Shown here: positions 11,485 to 25,400 of the stretch, piece after piece
How the letters are laid out: the number at the start of each line of letters is the position of its first letter
How positions within the stretch are numbered: position 1 is the stretch's first letter
From: Bugulina stolonifera
Lineage: Eukaryota; Bryozoa; Gymnolaemata; Cheilostomatida; Bugulidae
Direction of reading: 5' to 3'
NCBI GenBank assembly: GCA_935421135.1
Contig: OW285196.1
Location: 11,653,001 to 11,717,000, forward strand
DNA: 64,000 nt
Program-made: the position numbers and the translations under genes
The notes under the pieces: model-generated
The model's input: the letters and a program-made list of their open reading frames with translations, nothing else
Told to the model about the DNA's origin: nothing
Databases searched by the model: none

Positions 11485-12120
11485 TAGGGTGACTTTCACA
11501 TTAATCAAGGTGGTGGAGTTGGTAGGGAGTTGAATGTGTGGTCTTTCAGGCTTGTTGATTCCGATAGGGTTGATTAATATTATAGGCCGAGATAACTTGA
11601 CTTAGTCTGTTATGCTCATACTGAACTCTTGTGCTAGTCTATATTCTCTATTATAATTTAACTTTACTATATTCAATTTTGCTAAGTACTCTTGTACTTG
11701 AATATTCACATATTATGCTCTCTGCTGGCAGCACTGCATCACATTTTTTGAAATTAGCACTGTATTTAATTTTGACTTTGTGTGATATTTGTGAGACCCA
11801 CAGTAGTGTTAGCTGAAGCGTTAAAATCAAATGCATACTTCCCTTATTAGTTAATTAAGTGGGGATCTGCTATTTATAGTTTACACCATTTTCACAATCT
11901 TAGAAGTTGAAGTTGGTGTTCATTTGAGGAGTTGCCTATTCATTCTTGAACAACTGCGAGAGCAGGCAACTTTAGAATGTGGAATTACCATTTGAATTCA
12001 TACAAACTAGAAGATTTGATAAAGCCTCTCTGTCATCTCTGTGCAGTTGCTTGTTGGAACTGTTTCTAACCAAATGCTAGACTAACCCCAATGTTACTCT
12101 TGATGTGAAAGTCACCCTAC
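11485..12120. mobile_element. Tc1/mariner-type MITE with TA target duplication
   Basis: The terminal inverted repeat GGGTGACTTTCACAT (11487-11501) is matched by its exact complement at 12103-12117. Each end is flanked by TA (11485-11486 and 12118-12119). The ~630 bp interior has no transposase frame. It lies between the two alternative last exons of the UBE2 gene, so it sits in the 3' UTR of isoform A or in the intron of isoform B. Confidence 0.7.
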
Positions 12121-12420
12121 GTCCTTTTTGTGCAACAGTGAGGCTTGCTTAGATTTTAACTTTGACCTAACCCTTTTATTGTTTAAATTTTTGACTTGCT
12201 ATGATTTTTATAAACCAAACATTCCTGTAGGCAAAATACTAGGCTGGGATTCAACTCCTGAAGAATGTGTTTGTGAGATTTTATGCTTCAGAGTTTAGAA
12301 GGTTCAGAGTCCAAGCTATCTCACACCTATCTGCCCTGTGCTGTTCTCTTCTACCACTACAACAAGTTGTATTTCTTACTTTGTACTTGTGATGTTTATT
12401 GGAGTTGTTTGTACTTGTAG

Positions 12421-12597
12421 TCTTTACTGGACGAGCCAAACCCTAATTCCCCAGCCAATAACCAAGCAGCTCAGCTCTATCAAGAACACCGCCGTCAATA
12501 TGAAATAAATGTAAGAGCCATAGTGGAACTCTCTTGGCTCAACTATCATGACTCTGACAGCGATGATCAAGATGATACAGAAACTGAGCACGATTAG
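12421..12597 (+). CDS. UBE2A: Alternative last coding exon (B) of the RAD6-type E2 gene
   Basis: A canonical acceptor (CTTGTAG) precedes a 59-codon frame, with stop at 12595-12597. Joined in phase 0 to exon 4 (ending 10730), it gives a 168-residue protein. It is homologous to exon A over the C-terminal UBC helices ([20 protein letters not shown] versus [20 protein letters not shown]) and likewise ends in an acidic tail ([13 protein letters not shown]). Exon B is closer to the vertebrate/yeast wording [11 protein letters not shown]. No separate promoter or upstream UBC exons lie between A and B, so mutually exclusive terminal exons are the simplest reading. A dying partial duplication is the alternative, but the clean frame and intact acceptor argue against decay. 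Confidence 0.85.
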   Translation, partial: SLLDEPNPNSPANNQAAQLYQEHRRQYEINVRAIVELSWLNYHDSDSDDQDDTETEHD

Positions 12598-13820
12598 CAA
12601 TCTATTATTCAATATTGATACTTTAAATTAGATACCACACTAGTAACATATCACCATGGTGATTAAATTCTATCAATACTGCTCTCTGTGAAGAAATTTT
12701 TTTCAGCTGGCTGGTGTTGTCCTTTGCTTGTAGTTTATCTCTATGTTATGAAAACCCAACCCACCAACTGAATGTTTGTGATGTGCCAAGAAATTGTGAA
12801 ATACAATTTATGGGTTTAGTTTGCCTGTGATCATAAACTCAAATGGGTAGCACATCTTTTGGTTTTGTTCAAATGGCGAGCTTATTTGCTCTCCATAGAA
12901 TGGAGAATTATTTTTGTGCAAATTAATATTTTATTTCTAACTTACGTGTATATCTGGATGTCTTTTTGAGAGACTTTGTGGAGACTGAATTTATCAAATG
13001 GCTGAATTTCATTTCTAGTAGGTTGCAGTTTTGCTGACATGTAGCTTTTCAATATCTTAACACATACTGAGTTACACATAAATACAAGAAAATAATATTT
13101 TAAATATATTTGAAACTATTCTTTGACAGTCTGCTAGGCTGCAAAACAGTAACTATATAAATCTAATTCACTATTGATGTGTCTTATTGGGGTACACTAT
13201 CCTTCACCTCCCAGCTTCTGTTCTGCTGTAAACAGTATTGGTAGTTCCTCTATTAGAACCCAGGGAATTGCTACATCTAAGATAGCTTCAAATACGCAGT
13301 ACATTGACAACAGTGTGCTGCTTACAACCATGAGGGCCAATGCACTTCTTTCTCTTTCGGCTTTTCCTCTTAAGGGTCGCCACCATGGATGATTTTCCCC
13401 CACTTCTTTCTGGTATTAGCGTCCTTCTCTGTCTTCATCTTCTACTGTTTTCATATCTTTTTTACCACATCAAGAAATCTGTTAGGTCTTCCCCTTCTTC
13501 TTACTCCTGGTAGTTCCATGTCTATTACTTTCCTTCCCAGATAACTTGTCCATATACCATCTCAATCTGCTCTCTCTGACTTGCTTCATTACATTAAAAA
13601 CCACAAATCTATATTAATATTACATATTACTAGTTGCAAATAGTTGTGCATCTGTCTGCATCTTCCTGTGTACTTTAAACTTTACTGATGGAAAAGTGGG
13701 TCAGAATTTTGGTGTGGTGCGTTACCAAATAGGAATGAAAATGAGGGAGCAGAACAATGCATAATTCTTAAACCGAAGGCACTTGTAGTTTTTAGCGGAC
13801 AAAAATGTATATTATTGCTT

Positions 13821-13888
13821 CTATGCTTGGGAGTTGTAAGCACCTGAATATTATGGAATAGATATGAGATAACAACTCCCAAGCGTAG
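13821..13888. repeat. Hairpin, 17-bp arms
   Basis: CTATGCTTGGGAGTTGT (13821-13837) is complemented with one mismatch by ACAACTCCCAAGCGTAG (13872-13888) across a 34-base loop. Confidence 0.75.
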
Positions 13889-14292
13889 GTTGACCCTCGC
13901 GTGATCTTCAAAAATAATGAGCCAATCAAATAAGGTCAGTTAACTATATCCGGTTGTGGGAAATTGTAAATCACTTGTATAATAATGTATATTCAATATT
14001 GGTATGATCAGAGCCATTGGCTATGGGTATGATTACAAGTCCATGTATTAATATTTCGCCCTAGCGGTCTTCTATTCACTATTGGAAATTTTTATTAATT
14101 AATAGACGTACCGTTGCTTCTTCAACTGGTATACTCACAATAAGGTATGCTATTATTTCATACCTCAGTATAGCAAATATTAATATTGTTATGGATTTTT
14201 CACTGTGTTCATTCAACTGTCATTCCATAAACCTTTTCTGGGTTGTCTAGACACTTGCAGATCTAACTTTTACTTTATTAACACTTCAACTT

Positions 14293-16011
14293 CTCTTCCA
14301 CTTTCTCTCTACTTACTCTACTCCTTCTCTCTTTCTACTGTATATAAAAATCCCTTATATATAAGTATCTAAAATAGCTACATGCAGCTAGAGCTACATG
14401 TAGCTAACTCCTATTATATAGGTAAAAAAGCAACAGCTTCCCTAGCCTTACAATTACAATACCAGCTTGCAAAAACACTTCTAGAATCTACCACATTCTC
14501 CCCTCCTAGATGAGGTGTGGGTATTACCTACACCTACATCGATAAACACAATGGATAACCTGATCATGAAAAGTAGAAGAAAGTTTTAGTATATGTCCAT
14601 TAGTTTTACAACTTAGTTTCTACACAATTGTCTTGTCTGGTCTTTAGCATCAGCGGTAGCAGATACAAAGATATTCCTTTGCCTCCTCAATATTCTGGAC
14701 ATCACACCTGTGCTCACTCCGATGTTAGTAGTATACGTCCCACAAATAGAAGGTTAGAGGCTCCTATAGGTTGCATTATACCATTCTACAGTAGACACTG
14801 GACACACCATCTGAACATCACACCTGTGCTCTCTCCAATGCAAGCAGTATCAGTCCAACCAAGTCGAGGTTTAGAGGCTCCTATAGGTTGCATTAAACCG
14901 TGTTAAGCTACAGTAGACTTTGGATATGCCAGCTGAACATCAATATATAGTAGGCAACAGACAAGTACTCCTTAGTTAGAAATCTCCGTTTTATACCATT
15001 GTCCTGTTTTGTCTTTAGCACCATTAGTAGATACAAGTGATTCTCATGTCTCCTCAATATGTTTGAACATCACACCTGTGCTCACTTCGATGTTAGTAGT
15101 ATACGTCCCACAAATAAAAGGTTAGAGGCTCCTATAGGTTGCATTATACCATTCTACAGTAGACACTGGATACACCACCTGAACATCACACCTGTGCTCA
15201 CTTCAATGTTAGTAGCATCGATTCCACAAATAGAAGGTTAGAGGCTCCTATAGGTTGCATTATACCATTCTACCGTAGATTCTGGATACACCATCTGAAC
15301 GACGAGATATAACAGGCACCAACAAACAGTACTCATGAAATTAAAATAATTACAAAAACTAAAATAAATACATAACACAATAATTTCTATCCAGTTGTCA
15401 TTAGAGAGAAAGTATCCTCCAGCTTCCTGGTTCACTACTCCTAGGTGTAGATCCTGATGAGCTATACACAGCTTGATAGGCTATGGCATAAACACCATGC
15501 TCATGCTGGACTCTTACAAGATAGTCTACCCTATCAATCTTAGCATGACTTTCTGAGTCAGTCGGTGTAATACGAGTTGTAAGTGTTAGAGAGAAAGTAT
15601 CCTCCAGCTTCCTGGCTCACTACTCCTAGGTGTAGATCGTGATGAGCTATACACAGCTTGATAGGCTATGGCATAAACACCATGCTCACGCTGGACTCTT
15701 ACAAGATAGTCTACCCTATCCATCTAAGCATGACTGTCCGAGTCAGTCGGTGTAATACAGTTGTAAGTGTTGAGCAGTTAGAGTGTTTAGACAGGAATCC
15801 CACTGCTGCCACCACTCTTCCACTTTCTCTCTACTTACTGTACTCCTCTTTTTCTGTATATAAAAATCCCTTATATATAAGTATCTAAAATAGCTACATG
15901 CAGCTAGAGCTACATGTAGCTAACTCCTATTATATAGGTAAAAAAGCAACAGCTTCCCTAGCCTTACAATTACAATACCAGCTTGCAAAAACACTTCTAG
16001 AATCTACCACA
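14293..16011. repeat. Composite: ~200 bp direct repeats flanking two tandem-repeat families (TRIM-like)
   Basis: Nearly identical ~200 bp direct repeats lie at 14293-14495 and 15815-16011. Both run from CTCTTCCACTTTCTC to AGAATCTACCACA, and the conserved core can be read as TGTATATAAAAATCCC...ACCACA. Between them are four full copies of a ~116 bp unit (near 14699, 14815, 15067 and 15183; motif CACACCTGTGCT) and two copies of a 185 bp unit (15401-15585 and 15586-15770). No coding capacity was seen. It could be a terminal-repeat retrotransposon in miniature or a locally duplicated satellite; no target-site duplication was confirmed. Confidence 0.75.
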
Positions 16012-16042
16012 ATATAATAATAATTTTAATTTAAATTAATAT

Positions 16043-16146
16043 AAATATTTCATATTTATATTGATATTTGTGTCTCCACTCATGACTAGTGACTGACTAC
16101 CTTGTCTAGTCATGAGTGGAGACACAAATATCAATATGAAATATTT
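16043..16146. repeat. Long hairpin, ~41-47 bp arms, 16-base loop
   Basis: The left arm ends GTCTCCACTCATGACTAG and the right arm begins CTAGTCATGAGTGGAGAC. Complementarity continues outward through GATATTTGTG/CACAAATATC to AAATATTT, with one 6-base insertion in the left arm. Confidence 0.85.
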
Positions 16147-19100
16147 ATATAATATTTAATATTAATATTATTTTATCAATCCTAATAATATTTATTTATA
16201 TTAAATAATTGTAGTTGTGTTGTATTATTTATAAATAATAATAATAATAAATCTTATATTTATATTATTTTATGAAATAATTGATATAATTATTAATAGC
16301 TTTTCCTTGATAATTGATAGTAATTATTAATTTAATACAATAAAAATGATCTAGTATTTCATTATGAATTTATGATTGTTTAGTTATTTCTCAAGTCAAT
16401 TCAATATGAATATACATGTTTGATAAATTATTCAACTCTTGTAGTTAAGCTATAGCAAAAATTATCTTACTGAGTCTGACCAAGTAACTTATGTGAGGCT
16501 GGGGTATGCACCTACCAAAAATAAAGCGTAGTAATAAGAAAAGGTGAGGCATGTGACGAGATTGAGATGGATATTAAAATTCATATTTCAATTAAGTTAA
16601 TTCAGCTAATTGTATTGTTGAAAACTAAACTAAAGGAATAACAATCTTGATATCGATATATGCCATTTGTTTTATCATTCTTATTTTATAGTTTTTATTA
16701 CATTAACATTTGTAGGCCTAAACATAATTAAAATTGATGACATAGACCTATATCAATATGTATAACCTTGATATTATGTTTATTAGTATTCTGCTATATG
16801 TAATATAGTAATAAATAAACAGTAAGTAAGACAAAAAAACGTAAAATTTGTAGGCTAAATCCAACGAATGGAATTTGAAATTGTCCAAGACTTAATAAAC
16901 TGAAGAGGGTCAGGTTCGTGATTTGAATGACACTTGGAAGTTGGAAATTGGGCTTTTAACTTTGCAAAAAAATGTTATATCCCATCAAACTATGAAATAA
17001 AAGTTGTTAACCGAAGAGATTAAAATTAAAAGGATTGATTGTATTATAGACCTACTATGGGTTTTATGCGTGAAGCTTATTTTAATTTCTAATAATCGTA
17101 ACAGGCGTACACACTAGTGTGCATCTAGCTATCTAATGGTGATACTAGACTTTTTAAATCAATGAAACCATACTTAAGTAAGTGATACTCACATCCACAA
17201 AGGTCCGATTTCATTACCGATTATCGATTCCATGATTATTGAGTTACTATCAAACGAGTAACATTTTAGGCCCTATGTTTGCATAACAGCTCTATTTTAT
17301 AATTATATTAATCAAATAGTTAGTTGATTTTCTATAAAGAAAAAGCCTATCTGAACCTATTTGGGAAAATTGATCAATTTGAAAAGTAGACTAGCTGATA
17401 TCTGTTTTGATCCAGGACAAACTCACTTGCCTTCTCATTGGCCTAACAGCCTAACATGATGATTAGAATAGAACATTCAGGTAGCCTACTGGAGGTTACA
17501 GTTAGATTACTACCCAAATAGCTATAATAGCAGTCTACTAAAACACCAATGACAAATCATTTTTCTTCTGTTGAGACTTGAAGCGTTATAACCATTGCTG
17601 AATGCTGATATCGAGCTGAACAGAGTTTCCCTCTACCGGAATATATCTGTATATCTGCTATGTTCAAGACTGAGTCATTGCAATAGTCACAACTGCTTCT
17701 TCTCGAACCAGAGCTCATGATTAAGACTTTAATCGGCCTACGGCAGGTCTTCAAGTCTCATAATACATTAAAGAACAAGCACAAATTGCGCGAGAACAAT
17801 AATACCAAAGATATTATTTCACCAATTTCTCGTAAAAATATACTTAATCATTCAAATTGGAGCAAATGAATTCACACTGGACTGTGCTATATCTTTCACT
17901 CAAATATCCATTCACTTCCATTAACTCGTCTCTCCATTGAGACCCTCAGAGTTTATATTAAGCAGTGAATAATTAGATTATATATCTTTCATGCCTTCTA
18001 ATAGTCATATTCCTCATCTTGGTAATTGATAATAATATTATTATAGCAGAAGTTGATTATTCAGTGGCTAACCTATCAGTGATGTACTTTGCATTCAATG
18101 AAAATAATTATTTTTATTATATATGTTGATTAATAGTGATTCTATTACAGTAACACTATGGAAACCACCGCAAAATCATGCTACAACAGGATATGGGGTT
18201 CATATGCATATATATATTTCTCATTACTTTATCAAAAATATAATAGTATTGTCATTTGCGATATTCCTCAATAACCATAATTATGTATTTACAATTTCTA
18301 TTCGTCTTCCATTGTTTACTATAACATTTCATCATGTTGTTGACAATAGGAATAGTTATGCAGATTTTTTATTTACCCGCAGTGAATATGTTGATGATAA
18401 TTTTTAATGATGGAGATCCAAAGTAATTACATACTTATTTTCATTCAATTATAATTATCTGAATGAAATAGAGAAAATCATAGTTACAAGCAAATCTAAC
18501 AGTGACACTCTTGCACCAAATCTAGGACTCCAGTCTTTAGCTACTGAAAGCTACTTCCTGCGCGCAGATCAGAACCACATTAAGGGATTATATCTCTACA
18601 AAACAATTAGTGTCATATAATCGCCATACTCCATGGCTCACCATCCTTGATTGTAAAGTAGGCTAATGTACTAAAATAATAATTATTATTGGCAGAATCT
18701 CTTGAAAGTAACAAGAGATATGTTTCTAACAAGATAGCTTTACCTATCAGTTACCTCATGTCAAAGTAGATGATGATAATTGATGTGAGCTCTAATGTTA
18801 ATAAGTGCTTCTAAGAATGTTCCTTATTCGCTGATTTCTTCTGTCTACAAGTTTGAATATATAATCCAGTTCTGCTTGCCAAAGAAAAGGCCGGAACCTC
18901 TCAAGTTGACATTTGAACAAGGCATACTGTTTTTGTAATGGTCTATTAATATAGACTTGTACTTCTACAAGGTAGATACAGACAATAACTAAGGTCGTAA
19001 AGCTACAGTTTTAAAGCCATATCTGACACCTTTATGGTGATGGATTATCTGCATTAGACAGAATATCAGTTTTTGAAGAAAAATACCTCCCAAAGTGCCA

Positions 19101-19480
19101 TAATGAACCTTTGATTGGACACTTGATATATGCTACTTCCATAAGTGAAATCTCTATAGTTCAGAGAGTAACAGAAATTGCTGCCAACAGTGCAGGAGCA
19201 GATTAGCAGTACCCTGAACTTCAATATGCTAAGTGATAACGCAAATGGAAAAATAGTATACTGTGCAAACAAGGCGTTACATATGAAGTCAACTCTGCAG
19301 TGAATATAAGATGTCTGACTGCTGTTTAGTCTATCAGTTTGTGTAAACTGTCAAGTATATCATACAGGTTAGTAGTTCTGTTACTTAGGCTACTCGTATA
19401 TACAGTTGTTATACTAAATTGATAGATTGATATTGGACCACCAGGTGCAGAAGGTAGACGGTTAGCTCAACGACACCAAG

Positions 19481-22400
19481 ATGGATGTTTTGTCTGAAAT
19501 CATTGAGTGTTCTGTGTGTCTGGAGAGGATGGATACCAAGAGTAGAGTCCTGCCATGTCAACATACGTTCTGTAGTGACTGTCTTCATAAAATAGCTATA
19601 CAAAACAAGGTACCCACTCTATATAAGCAGAATATAATATTACGTACACGACCCATTATAGTGGACTAAGCTAGCGACTTTATTTGCTGAGTTGAATCCC
19701 CTCTCCACTGTAGATTCTTATCTCTCTCTGACCTTGAGTATCTTCACTTAACTATATATTGTATGTGTTTATATGGGCCCCTCTTAGAAAAAGATCACAA
19801 CGCTGTGCTTTTTATACTGCTCAATTCAATTTTAAATAGTAGTAGAATAAGGCCTAAAGGGACAATCCCTTTTGGGGCTGTAGATGCTTACATAGTGAAC
19901 CCAATGCCATGTAGGCCTACATATATCATTCAGTGTGTTCACAACCATCCCTAAGCCCCAATTAACTAAATTTATATGCTACCAAGTGCATTGTTTCAGC
20001 TAACATGCAGGTGAAAAGGAATTTAAATTTGAGTAACCTACTCTATTGAGCTGTGTTCAGAGTGTGTTTGCTGTTTGGGGCAAACACTCTTGTACCCAAC
20101 ATTGAGGTCTAATTCAATAGTGAAAGTGAGTATGCGCATTTAGCTGATGGGCCATTACACTCCTTGGGTGGGCTCAATAAATGCCCTGATATCTAACTCT
20201 CTAAAAGTAAGTGTAGCTGTTGGCGCTTGTATTAGGCATTGGCACTACATAGTGTCTTGAATATCATGCAATGTTTTATGTAACTTCACATCGAAGCAAC
20301 GTAGGTAGGTCCTCCATGTATATCATAGTCTTCCCTGCCTTCCTCTGTATTGACAATGTTTTATGGTCTAATACACAGAATGAGCTGAAGTGCCCCGAGT
20401 GTCGGTACATCTGTACCATCCCGGTACGAGACCTGCCGGCTAATATCCTACTCATTCGTCTGCTAGAAGGTCTAAAGGCTGCTGGTAAAAATATCTCCAG
20501 TAAACGAGAGGTAGGTAGGCTGGCAGCAGTTGCGCAAGTCCAGCTACTAGAAACAGCATTGATCTGATATATCTTATTACTTATAGTTTATCCTATACTA
20601 TTATAACTGTATAACAGTATTTACTTCTGCTGGAATGATGTAAGTAGAGTTGTTTACACAGTATTATGGTGTCTGCTTAGCTGTTTGTATGCTGCACAGT
20701 AAACATACACTGGCCATATTGGTCTACATTATCTACATTAAGCAGTGCAACACATTCTAGCTGTTCATTTTGGACTAGTGCGAGTAATTACCCAGATTTT
20801 CTCTGAGAAATATATATCACCTACATGTATGTTATATTTACATGTTTATAGCCATAGGCTTACACTTGCTATCTATTATTCACTAGTGGTTGTATTGCAC
20901 TGGTGATTGATAATGAATTTCAACATTTAATTGAAAATTTGATAGAATTTGATTATTACAAAGTATGTCTACCTCCCAGGTATTCAATATGTAGTATAAT
21001 ATACAACATTGCGTGTGTTACGGAGATATAAGTGTAGTGTTATAATACTACTAGCTAGAATTACTAAATTTTTTCCTAAGTTACCAGAGAGCCATTTTAG
21101 TTTGTGGTAGACCTGCCTGTAGGCTAGTGCTATCAGATAATTGTACTCTACTGATATCATATTATCTTAATCAATATGCCACTTCCTTGGGCTAATAGTA
21201 TTTAACTTGCACTTTAGACATGAAACACTGGGTCTGTTCATCTACTACCCCCAACTTCTAGCTCCGTAGCACACAGGCTATCTTAGTCTAATTTGAATAT
21301 TCTACTCCTGTATAGGCTTAGGCTACCCATTAACAGTGGAGAAACAGTATCCACAGAGAGTGAAAGTGAATGATATTTGATAGCTAGTTACAATAATATA
21401 ACTAAGCTAGGAAACTATACACCTGTCAGAAATACAAAGCATGACACTTGTACATCTAATGATATACAGTACTATTGAATGGTCCATGCTCCCCTCTCCA
21501 CCTCACCTGGGGTATGCAATTACAGGTGCATATAATACAAACTGAGATTTCTATATTGTAGAGCAGCTAATATAAGATATTATATTTCTATTATTGGCTG
21601 TTTTTATTGATAAGAATGCTGTTTATGGTATAACATGAATCTTATAAATAGCAATGACAGGTAGACTGCTGTAACAGACTCCTATCACTACTACCAATAA
21701 CAGCATAAATCAATACTAATTCATCAATAATGTGACAAATGTGACTGAAAGATGTTTCCTGTCTGTCTGTGTCTCCGTATATAGCTGATGTTTGTTTGCA
21801 GTTACTAAAAGATGCTGGACGGCCTTGTGCTGAAGCTATGTACAGCTACGAACCTCAGGAACCCGGGTATGTGCTCATCGAAAAGTACTTTCCATTCGAT
21901 TTTAAAGTCGTAAAATTGTATGCTAAAACTACGGCAGCATTTACTCAACCACATACACGAAAAATAAAAACCTGTGTTCTCAAACCCAACGTTAGCTATA
22001 AGGCTCCATTTTGTTTTGACACAATTTTGCCTCGGCTTGTCCACATTCCAATGGGAGAAGTATATGATAACACCCACAAAACTAATACAATAATGATGTT
22101 CTAAGGCTATGTGTACATATGTGTACTGGATTTTGTTCTGCTTCAGTCAACATAAGCACTACACTCTTCATTTTTGTACCCAGGTTGCCACTATCTAATC
22201 CTAATAGTAAAATTGAGGTTTCAGTCAACAATAATATTATGGTTATAAATTAGAAAATCATATATACAATAATAATATAACTGGGCCACAAGCCTTTATT
22301 TATCAGCATTAAACTTGGTCTAACCTTGGGACTGCACCTAGTAATGTGTGATGAATTCATCATCTGTTTGTAACCACACAAATAAAGAGTTGGCTAATGC

Positions 22401-25400
22401 AACCCAGACTTGGAAACAAATAATCTGACCCAGTCATGAGTCATTTACAGATAAGGTATTACTGTGGCACCCCACCTCCCCCCCTTTTGTTCCTACATTG
22501 TTAATTTAACAAAATGATGCAATAGTTGTTGAGTTTTTAAATGACATCACCCCCTACTAATGTGCCTTTCACATTGCCCTCAGCATTGGCAGCTAATGAT
22601 CAAACCACAAGCTAACAGCAGTAGTAGAGTTTAGTACAAGCTGTGCTAGAATACTGGTAGCAAGAATTATTATAGTAAGACACTATAATATAGAAGTAAA
22701 CCAGTAAAGGGTAATTTCAAAAAAGACAGTTCGAAACAGGACGTTTCACAACTGGACAGTTAGAAACAGGATAGTTCGAAACTGTGTAGATCACATCTGG
22801 AAGAACACAACTTGCAGATAATTGATTTTAATTAATTAAATAAAAAACTAATATTAAAAATAAAAATTAGTTGAAATCTGGTGGTTGGGGTTAGGCATTT
22901 TGAACTGTCCAGTGTTGAACTGTCCACTTTTGAGACGTCCTTTTTCGAACAGTCGCACATTCAAGTAAACCAAGGGGTAGGTCGAACAGAAGCTAGCACC
23001 GTGGAAATTTGGTTTCTACTCTGTAGTTGTCGCAGCTATTGCCTTGTAAATTGTATTCAAACTGTCCTGTCTGTACTACATACACATCTAACTCCAATAA
23101 TATTGGCTATTATATTAAGATATAGCAGGTCTACTCTGAGATATCTATAATATCGTTTTGTAATATATATATAATAGTTTTGTATAAAGTAATCTAGCTT
23201 GACATGTTAATGGTATAGTACTGGATGGTTGCAAATGAGAACCTTGCAAATATACTACTATAATGTATTATTCTCTCCTAACTTAAATTTCAAATCCTAT
23301 TAACTTGATTTCAATAACATGATGTTATTTCAAATACCTTAACTTCAATACCATAATATTGTTATTACATGTAGAAATAACACAAATAACCTCTCCAACT
23401 TTCCAAAGGTATACAAAAAAAAGTTGGCTTCAGCCCAAGACATATAAAATGGGGTTTTATTTGACTTGAGCGTACACTCTGCACACCTGCTCAGTCAGTA
23501 TAAATGAGTTTGTAGTAGTCAAACTATAGTGTGTATACAATTAGTCCTACTATATCCTACAATTAGTCCTACTATATCCTACAATTAGTCCTACTATATC
23601 CTACAATTAGTCCTACTATATCCTACAATTAGTCCTACTATATCCTACTATATCCTACAATTAGTCCTACTATATCCTACAATTAGTCCTACAATATCCT
23701 ACTATATCCTACTATATCCTACAATTAGTCCTACTATATCCTACAATTAGTCCTACTATATCCTACAATTAGTCCTACTATATCCTACAATTAGTCCTAC
23801 TATATCCTACAATTAGTCCTACTATATCCTACAATTAGTCCTACTATATCCTACAATTAGTCCTACTATATCCTACAATTAGTCCTACTATATCCTACAA
23901 TTAGTCCTACTATATCCTACAATTAGTCCTACTATATCAGCTGCCTTATCAGATTATATAGTAGTCAAATGTGTGAGAAGGGCAGTAATAGTAATTCACA
24001 TATGCGTGTAGATATGTTGAATGGTTTCGCACTATTACCACATATTCTACAGGTAGATAGGTGAAACGTGAATTAATATGCATTTCACACGCTCATTCAT
24101 AGCCAAGAAGTGTAAAATATAGTACCTAGCTAGTTAATACGCAACCAGGTATCCAACCAAATGCATGGTTACCTAGTAATATCCATGGGATCTAGTGTAA
24201 TGAACCTGTAGCAAATGTCACACAGGAAACTGTTAGACCAAAACTTGGCATGTTGGTTTGTTTACAACTTAATATGAATTTTCTTGAATCACTGTTTTGT
24301 TGGGTTTGGTGATCATAGTATGGTTCCATATCTCATAAACCCCTCTAGCTTATAACTCTTAAGCCCCTTTAGTTGAAAGCGCATTATAGCTAACAGCTCA
24401 TTTTAGCTCATTTCTTCTTTTTGACAAATTGTAACTGCAACTCTATTAACTTCTGCTGTGCTATTATTCTGTAGTCTATGTATGATTTTACTATCAATAT
24501 CAAATGTTATTAGGATGAAAAATTTATAATGATAATGGAATTTGATTAACTGTTTAATTGAAATTGATAATTCATTTTCATTCATGCTTCTGATGGAATG
24601 TTGTCTTTTGAAAGTTGATATCATTGGTGAGTTATTCACAACATGCCAGTTCTATTCAATGTACAATGTATTATTATCTGTGCTGTTGTTTTGTGGGCCT
24701 GACTAATTGAGTTCCTCTTACCCTTTAGTTGTTATAACCTTCATTTTGCTCCGTTTCAGAGATTTGAAATTCCGACGCGGTGATCTAATATATCTGAAAA
24801 AGAGGCTGGATGAGAATTGGTATGTTGGCGAACTAAATGGCAAAAGCGGATATATGCCTGCCACCTATGTCAAGGTATGATATATGAAATACTAATACAG
24901 TTTAATAGGGCCTACATTGACTAGCAAAAGACTGACAAACTCGCAAATGATTGGATTTAAATAGGATAAGATAAATATAGTTATAGCTGATATACTAAGC
25001 TCTTCAAAGATTCTATCAATCCTTCTTCAGGTTTGGATAGGGCAGCAGGGGTTGGATATGGTGTGTGACACCTGCCACTGACATGTGTGTGTGACCCAGT
25101 ATGACATTCTATTAAATACACCACATATATTTTAATTAATTAGACTTAAATGGTTTATTAAAGTATATTTAATTTTATAATATAAATTTAATTTAGGCTA
25201 TTAAATTAATATGCTATCTTGACAATACTATTATCCTTTCACTGACTAACACTAGTCTATCTATGTATTTATAAATGTGCACTAAATGGTAATTTAAATT
25301 TTATTATATTAATGGAGTTGGTCACTGCACTATCTTATTTCCTATGCTGTCAAAGTAAAGTTCCACTTCGCTGCCTGAATGAATACTTATTGGGAGGTAT

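Larger units (their letters stand above)
12598..19480. other. AT-rich intergenic region between UBE2 and SH3RF genes
   Basis: No convincing gene. It holds a 17-bp-arm hairpin, the 14293-16011 repeat composite and a long hairpin at 16043-16146. From about 16150 to 19480 I see only AT-rich unique-looking sequence and the presumed upstream region of the SH3RF gene. Short frames at 17557-17754 (minus) and 18123-18407 (plus) have no recognisable domain. Confidence 0.6.

Noticed and set aside
23537..23938. A CRISPR-like array
   Set aside because: The units are contiguous 22-bp repeats without unique spacers, in an animal intron; it is a satellite.
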